This document shows positions 34,450-45,172 of a stretch of DNA of 64,000 bases, one piece after another (positions within the stretch are counted from its first letter, which is position 1; each line of letters starts with the position of its first letter). Under the pieces are notes generated by a model. The model had not been told where the DNA came from. It made no database searches and was given only the letters and a program-made list of their open reading frames with translations. A program made the translations under genes and the position numbers. The stretch is from Bacteroidota bacterium (GTDB lineage: Bacteria > Bacteroidota > Bacteroidia > Flavobacteriales > BACL11), in the NCBI GenBank assembly GCA_028408365.1, contig JAOOLD010000007.1:1-64000 (forward strand), given 5' to 3'.

Positions 34450-36363
34450 TTATTTATCCTCTTTTACTTCTTCAAAATCAACATCTGTTACATCATCTGA
34501 TGATTCAGACTTTTTCTCATTAGCCTCCGGATTAGGATTAGCTGTATTTCCTCCAGCTTCTTGAGTTGCTTTGTACATCTGTTCAGATGCATTTTTCCAT
34601 GCTTCATTGATCTTCTCCATTACAGAGTCAATCAAAGCTAAGTCTTTGCTCTCATGTGCCTTTTTAAGCTCTTTCAAAGAATCCTCAATAGGTTTCTTCT
34701 TATCATCAGAGAGCTTGTCACCATAATCTTTTAGCTGTTTTTCAGTTTGAAAAATCATGGCATCTGCAGAATTTATTTTGTCTGCAGTCTCTTTAGCTTT
34801 ATTGTCTGCATCTGCATTTGCTTCAGCTTCCTTCTTCATCTTTTGAATTTCTTCATCAGAAAGTCCTGAAGAAGCCTCAATTCTAATTTTCTGTTCTTTG
34901 CCAGTAGCTTTATCTTTAGCAGAAACATTTAGTATCCCATTAGCATCAATATCAAAAGTAACCTCAATTTGAGGTACTCCTCTTGGTGCAGGCGGTATAT
35001 CTGCTAATTGAAACCTTCCAATAGTTTTATTATCAGTTGCCATTGGCCTTTCTCCCTGTAACACATGAATATCAACAGCTGGCTGATTGTCTGCTGCAGT
35101 AGAAAAAACTTCTGATTTTTTAGATGGAATGGTAGTGTTTGACTCAATTAACTTTGTCATCACTCCTCCCATTGTTTCGATACCTAAAGAAAGTGGTGTA
35201 ACATCGAGCAGTAAAACATCTTTTACATCGCCAGTTAATACACCCCCTTGAATTGCTGCACCAACAGCAACTACTTCATCAGGATTTACGCCTTTAGAAG
35301 GTGCCTTTTCAAAATACTTTTCTACAACTGATTGTATAGCAGGTATTCTGGTGGATCCACCAACTAAAATTACTTCGTCAATATCGGATGGACTTAATCC
35401 CGCGTCCTTCATTGCAGCTTTGCATGGTTTAATAGTATTTTGTATGAGTTCATCAGCTAATTGTTCAAACTGAGCTCTACTGAGTGTCCTTACAAGATGC
35501 TTAGGTCCTGATGCAGTGGCAGTAACGTATGGTAGATTAATTTCCGTCTGAGATGAAGATGACAATTCTACTTTTGCTTTCTCAGCTGCTTCTTTTAGTC
35601 TTTGTAAAGCCATTGGATCATCTCTTAAGTCCATATTTTCATCTTTTTTGAATTCTTCAGCCAACCAATCAATAATAACTTGATCAAAATCATCACCACC
35701 TAGGTGAGTATCTCCGTTTGTTGACTTTACCTCAAAAACACCATCTCCAAGCTCTAGTATTGAAATATCAAAAGTACCACCTCCTAAATCAAAAACCGCA
35801 ATCGTTCTATCTTTATCAGATTTATCCAAGCCATATGCTAAAGCAGCAGCAGTTGGCTCATTAATAATTCTCTTTACTGTCAAGCCAGCTATTTCTCCAG
35901 CTTCTTTGGTTGCTTGTCTTTGCGCGTCGTTAAAGTATGCAGGAACTGTTATTACCGCCTCACTCACTGATGTTCCGAGATAATCTTCAGCTGTTTTTTT
36001 CATTTTTTGAAGTACCATAGCAGATATCTCTTGAGGAGTGTATTTTTTGCCGTCAATATCAACTCTTGGTGTATTATTATCTCCTTTTACTACTTTATAT
36101 GATACATTTTTAATTTCTTTTGCCATTGATGAAAAACTTTCACCCATAAATCTTTTTATTGAAGAAATAGTTTTTTGAGGATTTGTGATTGCTTGTCTTT
36201 TTGCACTATCACCTATTTTTCTATCACCCCCATCAATAAAGGCAACAATTGAAGGAGTAGTTCTTGCTCCTTCAGAGTTAGGTATAACTACTGGCTCACT
36301 TCCCTCCATTACAGAAACACATGAATTTGTAGTACCTAAATCAATTCCTATTATTTTACTCAT
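34450..36363 (-). CDS. dnaK: Molecular chaperone DnaK (Hsp70)
   Basis: This 637-residue protein is full length. It has the ATPase start [45 protein letters not shown] and the substrate-binding domain ([33 protein letters not shown]). The acidic C-terminus [14 protein letters not shown] is typical of Bacteroidota and Proteobacteria. It folds nascent and stress-damaged proteins with DnaJ and GrpE, which are not nearby. No CIRCE-type inverted repeat was seen upstream; a near-match TAAATTTTG lies about 40 bases before the ATG on this strand. Confidence 0.98.
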   Translation of the reverse strand: MSKIIGIDLGTTNSCVSVMEGSEPVVIPNSEGARTTPSIVAFIDGGDRKIGDSAKRQAITNPQKTISSIKRFMGESFSSMAKEIKNVSYKVVKGDNNTPRVDIDGKKYTPQEISAMVLQKMKKTAEDYLGTSVSEAVITVPAYFNDAQRQATKEAGEIAGLTVKRIINEPTAAALAYGLDKSDKDRTIAVFDLGGGTFDISILELGDGVFEVKSTNGDTHLGGDDFDQVIIDWLAEEFKKDENMDLRDDPMALQRLKEAAEKAKVELSSSSQTEINLPYVTATASGPKHLVRTLSRAQFEQLADELIQNTIKPCKAAMKDAGLSPSDIDEVILVGGSTRIPAIQSVVEKYFEKAPSKGVNPDEVVAVGAAIQGGVLTGDVKDVLLLDVTPLSLGIETMGGVMTKLIESNTTIPSKKSEVFSTAADNQPAVDIHVLQGERPMATDNKTIGRFQLADIPPAPRGVPQIEVTFDIDANGILNVSAKDKATGKEQKIRIEASSGLSDEEIQKMKKEAEANADADNKAKETADKINSADAMIFQTEKQLKDYGDKLSDDKKKPIEDSLKELKKAHESKDLALIDSVMEKINEAWKNASEQMYKATQEAGGNTANPNPEANEKKSESSDDVTDVDFEEVKEDK

Positions 36364-36491
36364 TTTATTAATTTTTAAAGTTCAATAAAAAGTCAATGCA
36401 AAATTTATGCCATAAGTTTAAAAATATTAGAATATGTCAAAAATGCAGCTTTGTACATATTAAAGAAGATATTATTATGCCAATAAGTCAG

Positions 36492-37508
36492 TTAAGGAAT
36501 AAAATTTAGATCTGATAGTTCAACTGAAAGACCCTGATGAGTTGCTTCACTAAGTTGTAAATTGTCAATATAATGGTTGTATCTTGAAGTGAAGATTCCA
36601 ATGCCATTGTCTATATTGGTGAAAGTGGGTCTTTGTTGAGATATACCACTAATTGGCTCATTAATCTGCATGTAAGTGTATAAATCTTGAGTTGCAGCAG
36701 ATATTTGAATATCAACACCGATGACTTTTCTTTCGTAATCAGGATTTTCACCGTTATTTATATTCTTATTAATCTCTATTTCAAGCTTGGAAAAAAATTG
36801 TTGCCCACTAATAACTTGAGATATTTCTTGATTTCCGTCAAAGCTTAGAATTGGTAAAATCCACTCGAACTCTTGAATGTTTGCTATCACTCCTGCTGAA
36901 TCATTTCTGTATCTTACTAACATTTGCAGCTGATATATTTGAGCGTTACTAGCATGAGACCAATTGATTGAAGTCGAGGTAAATTCTCCACCATTATAGA
37001 ACCCAAGTCTGTAAAATGAAGGAAATGATGTGGTGACGTTAATATTATCTATTAGCTTTGTTCTTGATATAACAATGTTACCAGAATTAGTGTTAATAAT
37101 TTTTAATAAATATTCTTTATCTGCTCTTAAGAAATTTGTATCTGAAGTTTTGTAAATAATGTTATCATCAGTGTAAAATTCACCATTGTCTTTTGGCATA
37201 ATTGTATCAACTAAGTCTATAGAATCAAGTAGCTCATAATTAATCGAAGATGAGGTCATCTTTCGCATTTTTATTAACCTTACCAATAAATCTGAAGGAT
37301 TGTAATTTGAAGAATCAGCAATTGAGGCCATAACTAAAGCATCCTGTTCACCTAAAAAAGCTTTGTTAATTCTAACGAACTGTTCCCCTTGACTTTGATC
37401 TAAAATTCCATGAACTACCATTAACTCCTGCCAGTCAGCATTAATTTCAAATTCTGTTTCGCAAGAAAGTAAAAGAGTAGCTGATAAAAGGAATAATATT
37501 TTTTTCAT
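36492..37508 (-). CDS. DUF4249 family lipoprotein
   Basis: This 338-residue lipoprotein has its lipobox Cys at about residue 16 (LLSCETEFEIN). The family hallmark follows at once: WQELMVVHGILDQSQGEQFVRINKAFLG. DUF4249 lipoproteins usually sit next to a TonB-dependent receptor and are thought to help substrate capture at the outer membrane. No receptor is adjacent here, so this copy is an orphan. It is divergent from the coiled-coil gene, with its own TAACTTTG element at 37517-37524. Confidence 0.85.
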   Translation of the reverse strand: MKKILFLLSATLLLSCETEFEINADWQELMVVHGILDQSQGEQFVRINKAFLGEQDALVMASIADSSNYNPSDLLVRLIKMRKMTSSSINYELLDSIDLVDTIMPKDNGEFYTDDNIIYKTSDTNFLRADKEYLLKIINTNSGNIVISRTKLIDNINVTTSFPSFYRLGFYNGGEFTSTSINWSHASNAQIYQLQMLVRYRNDSAGVIANIQEFEWILPILSFDGNQEISQVISGQQFFSKLEIEINKNINNGENPDYERKVIGVDIQISAATQDLYTYMQINEPISGISQQRPTFTNIDNGIGIFTSRYNHYIDNLQLSEATHQGLSVELSDLNFIP

Positions 37509-37516
37509 ATAAAGTG

Positions 37517-37524
37517 CAAAGTTA
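37517..37524 (-). promoter_or_regulatory. -7 promoter element for the DUF4249 gene
   Basis: On the minus strand this reads TAACTTTG, a perfect TAnnTTTG match 8 bases before the ATG. A TTG on that strand (37549-37551) lies 24 bases upstream. Confidence 0.5.
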
Positions 37525-37557
37525 TTTTATTTTGATTAATTCATTGTTCAATATTTG

Positions 37558-37565
37558 TAAATTTG
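37558..37565 (+). promoter_or_regulatory. -7 promoter element for the coiled-coil SPOR-like gene
   Basis: TAAATTTG is a perfect TAnnTTTG match 17 bases before the ATG at 37583. A TTTG at 37531-37534 gives a 23-base spacer, so both elements are present. Confidence 0.6.
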
Positions 37566-37582
37566 TCTAAATACAATTTATT

Positions 37583-39364
37583 ATGAAAATCATTAAAATC
37601 TCTTTAATATTCTACTTTACAATAATTTCTTTTCACTCATACAGTCAGACAATTCAAAAGAGTAAATTTACGATTGAGCTTCTAAATGAAGATTTTGAAT
37701 CTGAAAATAATTACTTTCCAACAACAACTGACTATGACACATATTTACTTGTTGATAACGGAGACTACCTTGTCAGTAGAAACATCAATAAAAGTCAATT
37801 TATTAAATTAAATATTGGAACTGTAAAAGATTATAATTTAGAGACCAGTATTCGTATTGGACCATCCAAAAATTCATCATCTGGTATAGTATTATGTGCT
37901 AATGAAAAAAACATGATTGTCTTTGAAATTAATGGTAAAAGAGAATATAGAATATTTAAGTCATACAATGATGATATTAAATTCCTCACTGACGAAAAGA
38001 ACAATGGATGGATTAAAACCAAAAAACTCAAAAGGGCTGATCGAATAAACAAAATTTCAGTGCTAAAAAGTGGAAACAATTTTGAATTTTACTTCAATGA
38101 ATATTTTATTTTATCAAAGACTATTGCGTTTGAGAACAGTGAGCAAATGGGAATACACATTAATGGAAACTCAAAAGCTAGATATGGATTTTTTAAATTG
38201 ATGTCCAACAAAGTTGTTGAGCTAATTGACAATAAGCATGTAACTACTGAAATTAACGATAAATTAGATGAAACATCTATTGATGACAATAAAAGCGTGA
38301 TTAATTTTAAATCAAATGATTTAGAAATTGAAAATCAAAAAAAGCAAATAGATGAATTATCACAAAAAGCATTACTTTCCACTGAAAAAATATCTGATTT
38401 AAAATCACAAATTGATAAAATGTCTCAAGCCTCTTTAATTGCTAATCAAAAAATCAAAAAACTAGAAAATGAGCTAGAGTTAAAATCTAAGGATTTGATG
38501 GGTTGGGAAGTATCTTTTAACGACTTAAATGAGAAAGTTAAAGAATCAAACAAAATAATTTCAAAGCTAGAAAAGGAAAAAAATGATTTGATTGATAAAA
38601 ACTCGAAATTTGTTAATGAAATAGAAGATTTAAGTAAAAAAATTAGAAGTTTAGAAAATGAAAAAAAATCACTTAACAGTGAGGTGATTGACATTAGCAA
38701 CAGTCTGGCCTCATCCAAAAAATCTAGTGATGATTTAAATAAAAATTTAAAAAATCTAAACTCCAAGCTTAAAAAGCTCAAAGATGTTGAGAAAAAGTTT
38801 AAAGTATGTGAGAAGTCTGTTTTAAAGCTCTCTTCTCAGATTAAGGATTTAGAATCAAGAATTCAAGTTCTTGATAAAAGCAAAACTCAGCTTAAAAATG
38901 AAAATAAAATGCAGGCTATGAGTCAAAATAAGCTAATCAATGAAAAAAATAATCTTAAAGAAACAATAACCTCTCTGAAGGAATCAAATGATGAGCTAAA
39001 TAAGACCTTATCAAAAAAGAGAAATGATTATTTAAAACTTAAAGATGCGTTTGTTTACATGGAATTTGAAGAAAATGGAATAGAATCGATGAAAGATGCA
39101 GAAATGGAAACAAAAGATATAATTGTAGATTCAAGTAAAAAAAATAATGTAAAAAATTCATATTTTACAGTGAATCTTGGAGTATTACTTACACCAAAGT
39201 CCAATAAATTCAGAGATGCTCCTGATTTATGGATTATGAATAATAAAAATAATACTTTTTCTTATATGAGTAAAAAGTTTAATAGCATGAATGAAGCAAC
39301 TGAGCATATGAACAATCTAATATCTGCTGGGTACGGAGATTTATCTGTCGTTAAAATTGATTAA
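37583..39364 (+). CDS. Secreted coiled-coil protein with jelly-roll-like N-terminus and SPOR-like C-terminus
   Basis: This 593-residue protein has a signal peptide to about residue 21 (SYSQ). A beta-rich domain covers residues 30-210 ([21 protein letters not shown]) and resembles LamG or DUF1080-like jelly rolls. A long heptad-rich coiled coil spans residues 240-490. The final 70 residues ([14 protein letters not shown] ... [18 protein letters not shown]) look like a SPOR-type domain. SPOR domains bind denuded glycan, so a periplasmic structural role is plausible. It overlaps the preferred panB start region by a few bases at most. Confidence 0.65.
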   Translation: MKIIKISLIFYFTIISFHSYSQTIQKSKFTIELLNEDFESENNYFPTTTDYDTYLLVDNGDYLVSRNINKSQFIKLNIGTVKDYNLETSIRIGPSKNSSSGIVLCANEKNMIVFEINGKREYRIFKSYNDDIKFLTDEKNNGWIKTKKLKRADRINKISVLKSGNNFEFYFNEYFILSKTIAFENSEQMGIHINGNSKARYGFFKLMSNKVVELIDNKHVTTEINDKLDETSIDDNKSVINFKSNDLEIENQKKQIDELSQKALLSTEKISDLKSQIDKMSQASLIANQKIKKLENELELKSKDLMGWEVSFNDLNEKVKESNKIISKLEKEKNDLIDKNSKFVNEIEDLSKKIRSLENEKKSLNSEVIDISNSLASSKKSSDDLNKNLKNLNSKLKKLKDVEKKFKVCEKSVLKLSSQIKDLESRIQVLDKSKTQLKNENKMQAMSQNKLINEKNNLKETITSLKESNDELNKTLSKKRNDYLKLKDAFVYMEFEENGIESMKDAEMETKDIIVDSSKKNNVKNSYFTVNLGVLLTPKSNKFRDAPDLWIMNNKNNTFSYMSKKFNSMNEATEHMNNLISAGYGDLSVVKID

Positions 39365-39365
39365 A

Positions 39366-40178
39366 ATGGAAAAGAAGGAATATAAAAGAATAACCACCAA
39401 TTCTTTGCTTGAGATGAAAAAAAGTAAAGAAAAAATCTCAATGCTAACTGCGTATGATTATACATTAGCTAGAATTGTTGATTCATCAGGTATCGATATC
39501 CTTCTTGTTGGTGATTCAGCTTCAAATGTAATGGCAGGCCATGAAACAACCTTGCCAATTACTCTTGACCAGATGATATACCATGCTTCATCAGTTGTTA
39601 GAGCAATCAAAAGATGCCTAGTAGTTGTTGATTTACCTTTTGGCACTTATCAAGGAAACTCAAAAAAGGCGCTTGCTTCAGCAATCAGAATAATGAAAGA
39701 AAGTGGAGCTCATTCAGTTAAGCTTGAAGGAGGAGAAGAGATTAGTGATTCAATTAAAAGAATATTGACCGCAGGAATACCTGTAATGGGACATCTTGGC
39801 CTTACTCCTCAATCTATCTATAAATTTGGTACATATACTGTTAGAGCTAAAGAAAATGCTGAGGCAAAAAAACTAATTAATGATGCAAAACTTCTTGAAA
39901 AAGCAGGTTGCTTTGCAATTGTACTAGAGAAAGTACCTGCTGAGTTAGCAAAAAAAGTAGCAAGTGAGCTGGAAATACCTGTCATTGGAATAGGAGCTGG
40001 AGCAGATGTAGACGGTCAAGTACTTGTATTACATGACATGCTTGGAATGAATAATGAATTTAGCCCAAGATTTTTAAGAAGGTATTCAAATTTGTTTGAG
40101 GAAATAAACAAAGCAACTACCAATTATATTAATGATGTAAAGTCAGGTTCTTTTCCAAACGAAAAGGAACAATACTAA
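39366..40178 (+). CDS. panB: 3-methyl-2-oxobutanoate hydroxymethyltransferase
   Basis: This protein of about 270 residues catalyses the first step of pantothenate (and so CoA) synthesis: 5,10-methylene-THF plus 3-methyl-2-oxobutanoate to ketopantoate. Typical motifs are [32 protein letters not shown] (metal Asp), [22 protein letters not shown] and [16 protein letters not shown]. The track starts at a TTG (39357); the ATG at 39366, 1 base after the previous stop, is the better start. Its final A is shared with the start of the downstream RluA-family gene. Confidence 0.96.
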   Translation: MEKKEYKRITTNSLLEMKKSKEKISMLTAYDYTLARIVDSSGIDILLVGDSASNVMAGHETTLPITLDQMIYHASSVVRAIKRCLVVVDLPFGTYQGNSKKALASAIRIMKESGAHSVKLEGGEEISDSIKRILTAGIPVMGHLGLTPQSIYKFGTYTVRAKENAEAKKLINDAKLLEKAGCFAIVLEKVPAELAKKVASELEIPVIGIGAGADVDGQVLVLHDMLGMNNEFSPRFLRRYSNLFEEINKATTNYINDVKSGSFPNEKEQY

Positions 40179-40843
40179 TGAACAGAATCATATATGAGGA
40201 TAACCACCTCATTGCTGTTTTTAAGAAATCTGGTGAAATTGTCCAAGGTGATAAAACCGGTGATAAACCGCTTTCTGAAGAAATCAAATCATATTTAAAA
40301 ATTAAATATAAAAAACCAGGCAATGTGTTTTTAGGAACAATTCATAGACTTGACAGACCAACCAGCGGTATAGTTTTATTTGCAAAAACTAGTAAAAGTC
40401 TTTCCAGGATGAATGAATTATTTAAAAATAAGAAAGTTCAAAAAACCTATTATGCAGTAACTGAAGACATGCCGAATAAAGAAAAAGGAGTAATAATTAG
40501 TTTACTCAAAAAAAATCAAAATCAAAACAAATCATACATTACTAAATCAGTTGATGGAAAAAAATCAGAGCTCGAGTACGAGCTTATTGAAAAACTTCAA
40601 AATTATTTTCTAATAAGAGTAATACCAAAAACTGGTAGACATCATCAAATAAGAGTTCAACTTTCCTCAATTGGATGTAAAATTAAAGGAGATGTCAAAT
40701 ATGGAGCTAAGAGATCAAATAAAGATAAAAGTATTTCTTTGCACTCATACTGCATGTCATTTGTTCATCCAGTCAAAAAAGAATTAATTAATCTTAAATG
40801 TGACTTTCCTAAAAATGATATTTGGAAATTTACAAGCTTATAG
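40178..40843 (+). CDS. RluA-family 23S rRNA/tRNA pseudouridine synthase
   Basis: This 221-residue enzyme lacks an N-terminal S4 domain, as in small RluA-type proteins. The catalytic loop is FLGTIHRLDRPTSGIVLFAK with the active Asp in HRLD, followed by TGRHHQIRVQLSSIGCKIKGD. The target RNA position cannot be read from the sequence. It follows panB with a 1-base overlap, and its 3' end overlaps the convergent priA gene by 14 bases. Confidence 0.92.
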   Translation: MNRIIYEDNHLIAVFKKSGEIVQGDKTGDKPLSEEIKSYLKIKYKKPGNVFLGTIHRLDRPTSGIVLFAKTSKSLSRMNELFKNKKVQKTYYAVTEDMPNKEKGVIISLLKKNQNQNKSYITKSVDGKKSELEYELIEKLQNYFLIRVIPKTGRHHQIRVQLSSIGCKIKGDVKYGAKRSNKDKSISLHSYCMSFVHPVKKELINLKCDFPKNDIWKFTSL

Positions 40844-43262
40844 GGTCAATATCAACTTCAAGATTTGTTTTTCTATTAATTTTTTTGTTTTCAAATCTTT
40901 GTATGATCTCTTTTAAAATATTCTTTGCCTTTGATACAGAGGCATTTCTTTCAATTTTAATCATAAATCCAATGATATTATAATCTCTTATTTTAGAGAT
41001 TTGAGGTTGCATTGGACCAAGAACTCTATGACCAAAAGTATCTTTTAAAGCTTTTGACAAATATGATGATGACACATTCAATTCATTAACATTTCTTGAT
41101 TTCAACTTAATTCCAATTATTCTTGTAAAGGGTGGATAATTAAAATCTTTTCTTTGACTTAATTCTCTTTCAACCATTGAACTGAAATTATTCATCTTTA
41201 AATCAGCTAATAATTTATTCTCAGTATCAAATGCTTGAATCAATACTTTACCCCTCTCCTTTCTACCAGATCTACCAGAAACTTGTATTAATTGCTGATA
41301 TGCTTTTTCATTTGAATTAAAACTTGGGAAGTTTAATAAACTGTCTGCGTCAATTATCGAAACTAATCCTACATTATCAAAATCTAGCCCCTTTGTTACC
41401 ATCTGTGTTCCTACCAATACATCGATTTTCTTTTCTTCAAAATCATTAATTATATTTTCATATGAGTTTTTATTCCTTGTACTATCATAATCCATTCTTG
41501 ATACTCTTATTTGAGGAAAAATTTCAGATAAATTATCCTCAATTTTTTGAGTTGCAAATCCTTTTTTCTCAATTGTCTCTTGACTGCAGCTTGAACATTT
41601 TTTGCTAAAATCATACCTATTTCCACAATAATGACATTTTAAGCAGTTTGATTTTATGTGATAAGTTAACGACACATCACATGATTTACATTTTGGGACA
41701 GTACCACAAAACTCACATATTACAAAAGGTGAGAAACCTCTTCTATTATGAAAAATAATAATTTGTTTGTTATCATCTAATTGAAGTTTAATCTCATCTA
41801 TTAATCGATTTGAGAAAAAACCATTCATTTCTTTTTTTAGAATTGATTTTCTTAAATCAATTATCTCAATTGATGGTAATTCTATGTTACCATACCTTTT
41901 ATCAAGCCTAACAACTTCATATTTTTTTTGATTGATATTATCTATAGTCTCTAGAGAAGGTGTCGCTGAGCCTAAAATAATTTTAGAGTTATAAATTTTT
42001 GATAATATGATAGCACAATCTCTTGCATGGTATCTAGGATTTGGCTGAGTCTGCTTTAATGAACTATCATGTTCTTCATCAATGATTATCAAATCAAGAT
42101 TATCAAAAGGTAAAAAAATAGAAGATCTTGCTCCAACGATAATCTTAAATAAAGAAGAGCTGTTTAATTTGAACTGATTCCAAATTTCTACTCTTTCATT
42201 ATTACTCATCTTAGAATGATAAATACCTACCATATTTCCAAAAAAGGTTTTCAATCTTTTAATAATTTGTGTGGTTAGTGCTATCTCAGGTAAAACATAT
42301 AAAACTTTCTTTCCTTTTTTAATGTAATCATCTATAATCCTACAATAAATTTCTGTTTTGCCGGAGCCTGTAATCCCATGCAGCAAGCATATATCTTTGG
42401 TTAATAATTTTTCATTAATCAAATCATAAGCCTGTTGTTGTTCATTAGAAAGATTTGGAATGGGGCTGACCGAAATATTTGAAAAATCAAATCTACTAAT
42501 CTTATCATAATATATTTCAATGATACTTTTAGACTCAAGTGATTTTAGAAGAGAATTTGAGCTCAAGTGATTAGGTAAATCTTTAATTTTAATTTCTTTT
42601 TGATTAGAATCAAAAAAAGATTGCAAAACCTCAAATAGCTCTATTTGTTTTTTTGCTCTTTTTGAAATAAGATTCTCTTTGTTTTTTAAGTCTAAAATTT
42701 TTACTTTCTTTTCAACTTTATCAGAAAATTTTTCTTTAACACTTTCTTCAAGAAATAAGATTTCTCTTTTGACTAAACTGTATATTTTTTTTGCAGATTT
42801 TTGAAAATTATCATCTTTGAAAATTTGATCTAACTTGAGCTTTGAATTCTCATGAACATGAGATATTAAATCTATTTCTTCTTCTTTTAAGTCAGTGGTA
42901 TCCCCATCGTAGTTTTTACTAATTTTTACAATTGTATCACTCTCTAATTTCAAAAAATTTGGAATAGCTGCTCTCATTACAGCTCCTATACTACACATGT
43001 AATATTCACTAATCCATTTCCAAAAATTCAATTGATTTGTGCCGACTACTGGAATCTCATCTAAAATTTCTAATACACTTTTGTATTTGATACTTGAATC
43101 ATATTTATTGTTGTTAGAAAAGACAATTCCTGTATATAGTTTTCTTTTACCAAATTGAACTAAGACTCTCTTTCCTATTTCTATTTCATGATTACTTAGG
43201 TAAGAAAAAGTCCCCTTTAGAGAAACAGGTAAAATAACTTCAATTATAGATTTATCTTTCAC
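40830..43262 (-). CDS. priA: Primosomal protein N' (replication restart helicase PriA)
   Basis: This 810-residue helicase has Walker A LLHGITGSGKTEIYCR, the DEEH box LIIIDEEHDSSLKQ and the arginine-finger region VSGRSGRKERGKV. Between the helicase lobes is the PriA zinc-binding cysteine cluster (CEFCGTVPKCKSC ... CLKCHYCG ... KKCSSC). It restarts stalled replication forks. The start codon is GTG in the ORF track. It is divergent from the mbnP-like gene. Confidence 0.96.
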   Translation of the reverse strand: MKDKSIIEVILPVSLKGTFSYLSNHEIEIGKRVLVQFGKRKLYTGIVFSNNNKYDSSIKYKSVLEILDEIPVVGTNQLNFWKWISEYYMCSIGAVMRAAIPNFLKLESDTIVKISKNYDGDTTDLKEEEIDLISHVHENSKLKLDQIFKDDNFQKSAKKIYSLVKREILFLEESVKEKFSDKVEKKVKILDLKNKENLISKRAKKQIELFEVLQSFFDSNQKEIKIKDLPNHLSSNSLLKSLESKSIIEIYYDKISRFDFSNISVSPIPNLSNEQQQAYDLINEKLLTKDICLLHGITGSGKTEIYCRIIDDYIKKGKKVLYVLPEIALTTQIIKRLKTFFGNMVGIYHSKMSNNERVEIWNQFKLNSSSLFKIIVGARSSIFLPFDNLDLIIIDEEHDSSLKQTQPNPRYHARDCAIILSKIYNSKIILGSATPSLETIDNINQKKYEVVRLDKRYGNIELPSIEIIDLRKSILKKEMNGFFSNRLIDEIKLQLDDNKQIIIFHNRRGFSPFVICEFCGTVPKCKSCDVSLTYHIKSNCLKCHYCGNRYDFSKKCSSCSQETIEKKGFATQKIEDNLSEIFPQIRVSRMDYDSTRNKNSYENIINDFEEKKIDVLVGTQMVTKGLDFDNVGLVSIIDADSLLNFPSFNSNEKAYQQLIQVSGRSGRKERGKVLIQAFDTENKLLADLKMNNFSSMVERELSQRKDFNYPPFTRIIGIKLKSRNVNELNVSSSYLSKALKDTFGHRVLGPMQPQISKIRDYNIIGFMIKIERNASVSKAKNILKEIIQRFENKKINRKTNLEVDIDPISL

Positions 43263-43323
43263 GATGAAAAATTACAATTTAATTCTCTAAAATGCATTAT
43301 TTAATTGTTCTCTTTTATTTAAC

Positions 43324-43331
43324 TAAATTTG
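43324..43331 (+). promoter_or_regulatory. -7 promoter element for the MbnP/MbnH operon
   Basis: TAAATTTG is a perfect TAnnTTTG match 4 bases before the ATG at 43336. A TTG at 43305-43307 gives a 16-base spacer, just below the usual range. Confidence 0.5.
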
Positions 43332-43335
43332 TAAT

Positions 43336-44079
43336 ATGAAAAAACTATGCTCATTACCGCTAATCATCTTTTTTATATCTTGTGAAAAAAATGACAGTTC
43401 AACAAATTTAACATTAAACTTTAATCACACTGTTAACATTTCTAGTACACTAGAACTTGATAGCACTTCATATTTAAACTCATCATCTCAATCTTACACT
43501 GTCAATAGATTATGGTACCTAATTAGTGATTTGAAACTTCAGAATTCAAAGGGAGAATTAGCTGATATTGAAGACATTCATTTTGTTGACGTTAATAATA
43601 GAGAAACAATGGTTATTGATTATGGAACAATTGATGAAGGAATTTATAATAAGATCTCATTTACATTTGGATTAGATAGCTTAAAAAATGTTGACAACCA
43701 ATATGTAAACGATTCATGGCACAGTGACATGTTTTGGCCAAATAACCCAATGATGGGATCTGGCGGATATCATTACATGAAATTAGAAGGTACATACGAT
43801 ACAATAACTCAATTTTATAATTGTCACACTGGACCTACTATGGGATCTGATTATTCTTTTAATGTCGAGCTTCCCATTGATTTTAATACGAGTGATACTG
43901 AAGGAATTATGCTAAATATAATTATGAACGTCAATAACTGGTTTGAAAATCCTAACAATTTTGTTTTATCGAACAATGGGATAATGATGAACATGGGTGC
44001 ACAAATGCAACTCAAACAAAATGGGCAAGCCGATGTATTTAGCTCTAGCGTAACATATTCAGGAAATCTAGGAAGATAA
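43336..44079 (+). CDS. MbnP-family lipoprotein (metal-binding-type partner of MbnH)
   Basis: This 247-residue lipoprotein has its lipobox Cys at 16 (FFISCEKND). The family pattern is clear: LTLNFNHTVN, then VNRLWYLISDLKL with Trp60, NKISFTFGLD, WHSDMFWPNNPMMGSGGYHYMKLEG (128-152), and NCHTGPTMG. In methanotrophs MbnP and related CorA/MopE bind copper, and MbnH converts a Trp of MbnP to kynurenine. The next gene, 4 bases on, is the MbnH-type partner, which supports the call. Whether Trp60 is the modified residue is not known. Confidence 0.85.
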   Translation: MKKLCSLPLIIFFISCEKNDSSTNLTLNFNHTVNISSTLELDSTSYLNSSSQSYTVNRLWYLISDLKLQNSKGELADIEDIHFVDVNNRETMVIDYGTIDEGIYNKISFTFGLDSLKNVDNQYVNDSWHSDMFWPNNPMMGSGGYHYMKLEGTYDTITQFYNCHTGPTMGSDYSFNVELPIDFNTSDTEGIMLNIIMNVNNWFENPNNFVLSNNGIMMNMGAQMQLKQNGQADVFSSSVTYSGNLGR

Positions 44080-44083
44080 AATT

Positions 44084-45172
44084 TTGAGAAGTCTTAATTA
44101 TAGTTTATTAATTATAATTTTTGCTTTTTTATCTTGCAAAAAAGATAAGAACATAATAAATGGTTGCACTGACTCAAGTGCTGCAAACTATAATCCGTAT
44201 GCCATCTTAGATGATGGTTCTTGTTTGCAATATTTAACTACCCCCTATTTAATCAACATTCCAAATGGGTTCCCATTGATGCAAATTCCTTCTGACAATC
44301 CAATGACTATCGAGGGTGTTGAGCTAGGTAAAAAATTATTTAATGACCCTATTCTAAGTGCTGACAATAGTATTTCTTGTGCAACTTGTCACATACAGTC
44401 AAACTCCTTCTCTCAACAAAGTCAATACAGCGTTGGAATTGACGGTATTGCTGGCTTCAGAAATGCATCTGCCTTGATTAATTTAGGATGGAACTCAAGC
44501 TTTAACTGGGATGGCTCAGCAAGTAGTTTAGAGGAACAGGCTTTTGAACCAGTTACGAACCCTATTGAAATGCATAATGAATGGGGAAATGTAGAAACTG
44601 AACTAAATCAAAATGAACAATACAAGGATCTTTTTAAAAAAGCTTTCAACATTGACCACATTGACTCTGTTCATGTTGTCAAAGCGATTGCTCAGTTTGA
44701 AAGATCGTTAGTCTCTTACAATAGTAAATATGACAAGTTTATAAGACAAGAAGTTCAACTAACTCCATCTGAGCTCAACGGATTATCCATTTTTAATTCT
44801 GAGAAAGGAGATTGCTTCCACTGCCATGGGACAAATCTTTTCACTAACGATAATTTTCATAACAACGGATTAGACTCTGAGCCATTTAGCGATTTAGGTT
44901 TAGCGATTGTTTCTGGAAATAGTGAAGATGCTGGTAAATTCAGAACACCCACATTAAGAAATGTTGAACTTACAGCACCATATATGCATGATGGTAGGTT
45001 TTCTACTCTAGAGGAGGTGATTGACCATTACAATAGTGGAGGTCATTACTCCTCCACTGTTGATCCCTTGATGAAAAAATTAGGTGTTGGACTGCTTTTG
45101 ACTAACCAAGAAAAAGCTGATTTAATTGCATTTTTAAAAACATTAACTGATGATGATTATGTTAATGAATGA
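44084..45172 (+). CDS. MbnH-type dihaem cytochrome c peroxidase-like protein
   Basis: This 362-residue lipoprotein (FLSCKKDK) starts with TTG. A Cys-bounded module typical of Bacteroidota follows (GCTDSSAANYNPYAILDDGSC), then a dihaem MauG/CcpA fold. Haem motifs are CATCH (about residue 106) and CFHCH (about 246), with TPTLRNVELTAPYMHDGRF near the end. MbnH uses a bis-Fe(IV) state to oxidise a Trp in its partner MbnP, encoded just upstream. Its 3' end overlaps the following metalloprotease gene. Confidence 0.88.
   Translation: MRSLNYSLLIIIFAFLSCKKDKNIINGCTDSSAANYNPYAILDDGSCLQYLTTPYLINIPNGFPLMQIPSDNPMTIEGVELGKKLFNDPILSADNSISCATCHIQSNSFSQQSQYSVGIDGIAGFRNASALINLGWNSSFNWDGSASSLEEQAFEPVTNPIEMHNEWGNVETELNQNEQYKDLFKKAFNIDHIDSVHVVKAIAQFERSLVSYNSKYDKFIRQEVQLTPSELNGLSIFNSEKGDCFHCHGTNLFTNDNFHNNGLDSEPFSDLGLAIVSGNSEDAGKFRTPTLRNVELTAPYMHDGRFSTLEEVIDHYNSGGHYSSTVDPLMKKLGVGLLLTNQEKADLIAFLKTLTDDDYVNE

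Noticed and set aside
36364-36491. CIRCE-type heat-shock operator before dnaK
   Set aside because: No GAGTGCTAA-type inverted repeat is present; only a near-match to the -7 promoter consensus (TAAATTTTG) was seen.
38446-38781. 111-residue Phe/Leu/Ser-rich minus-strand ORF
   Set aside because: It is the reverse of the Lys/Glu-rich coiled-coil gene; such antisense reading gives Phe/Leu/Ser-rich shadows.
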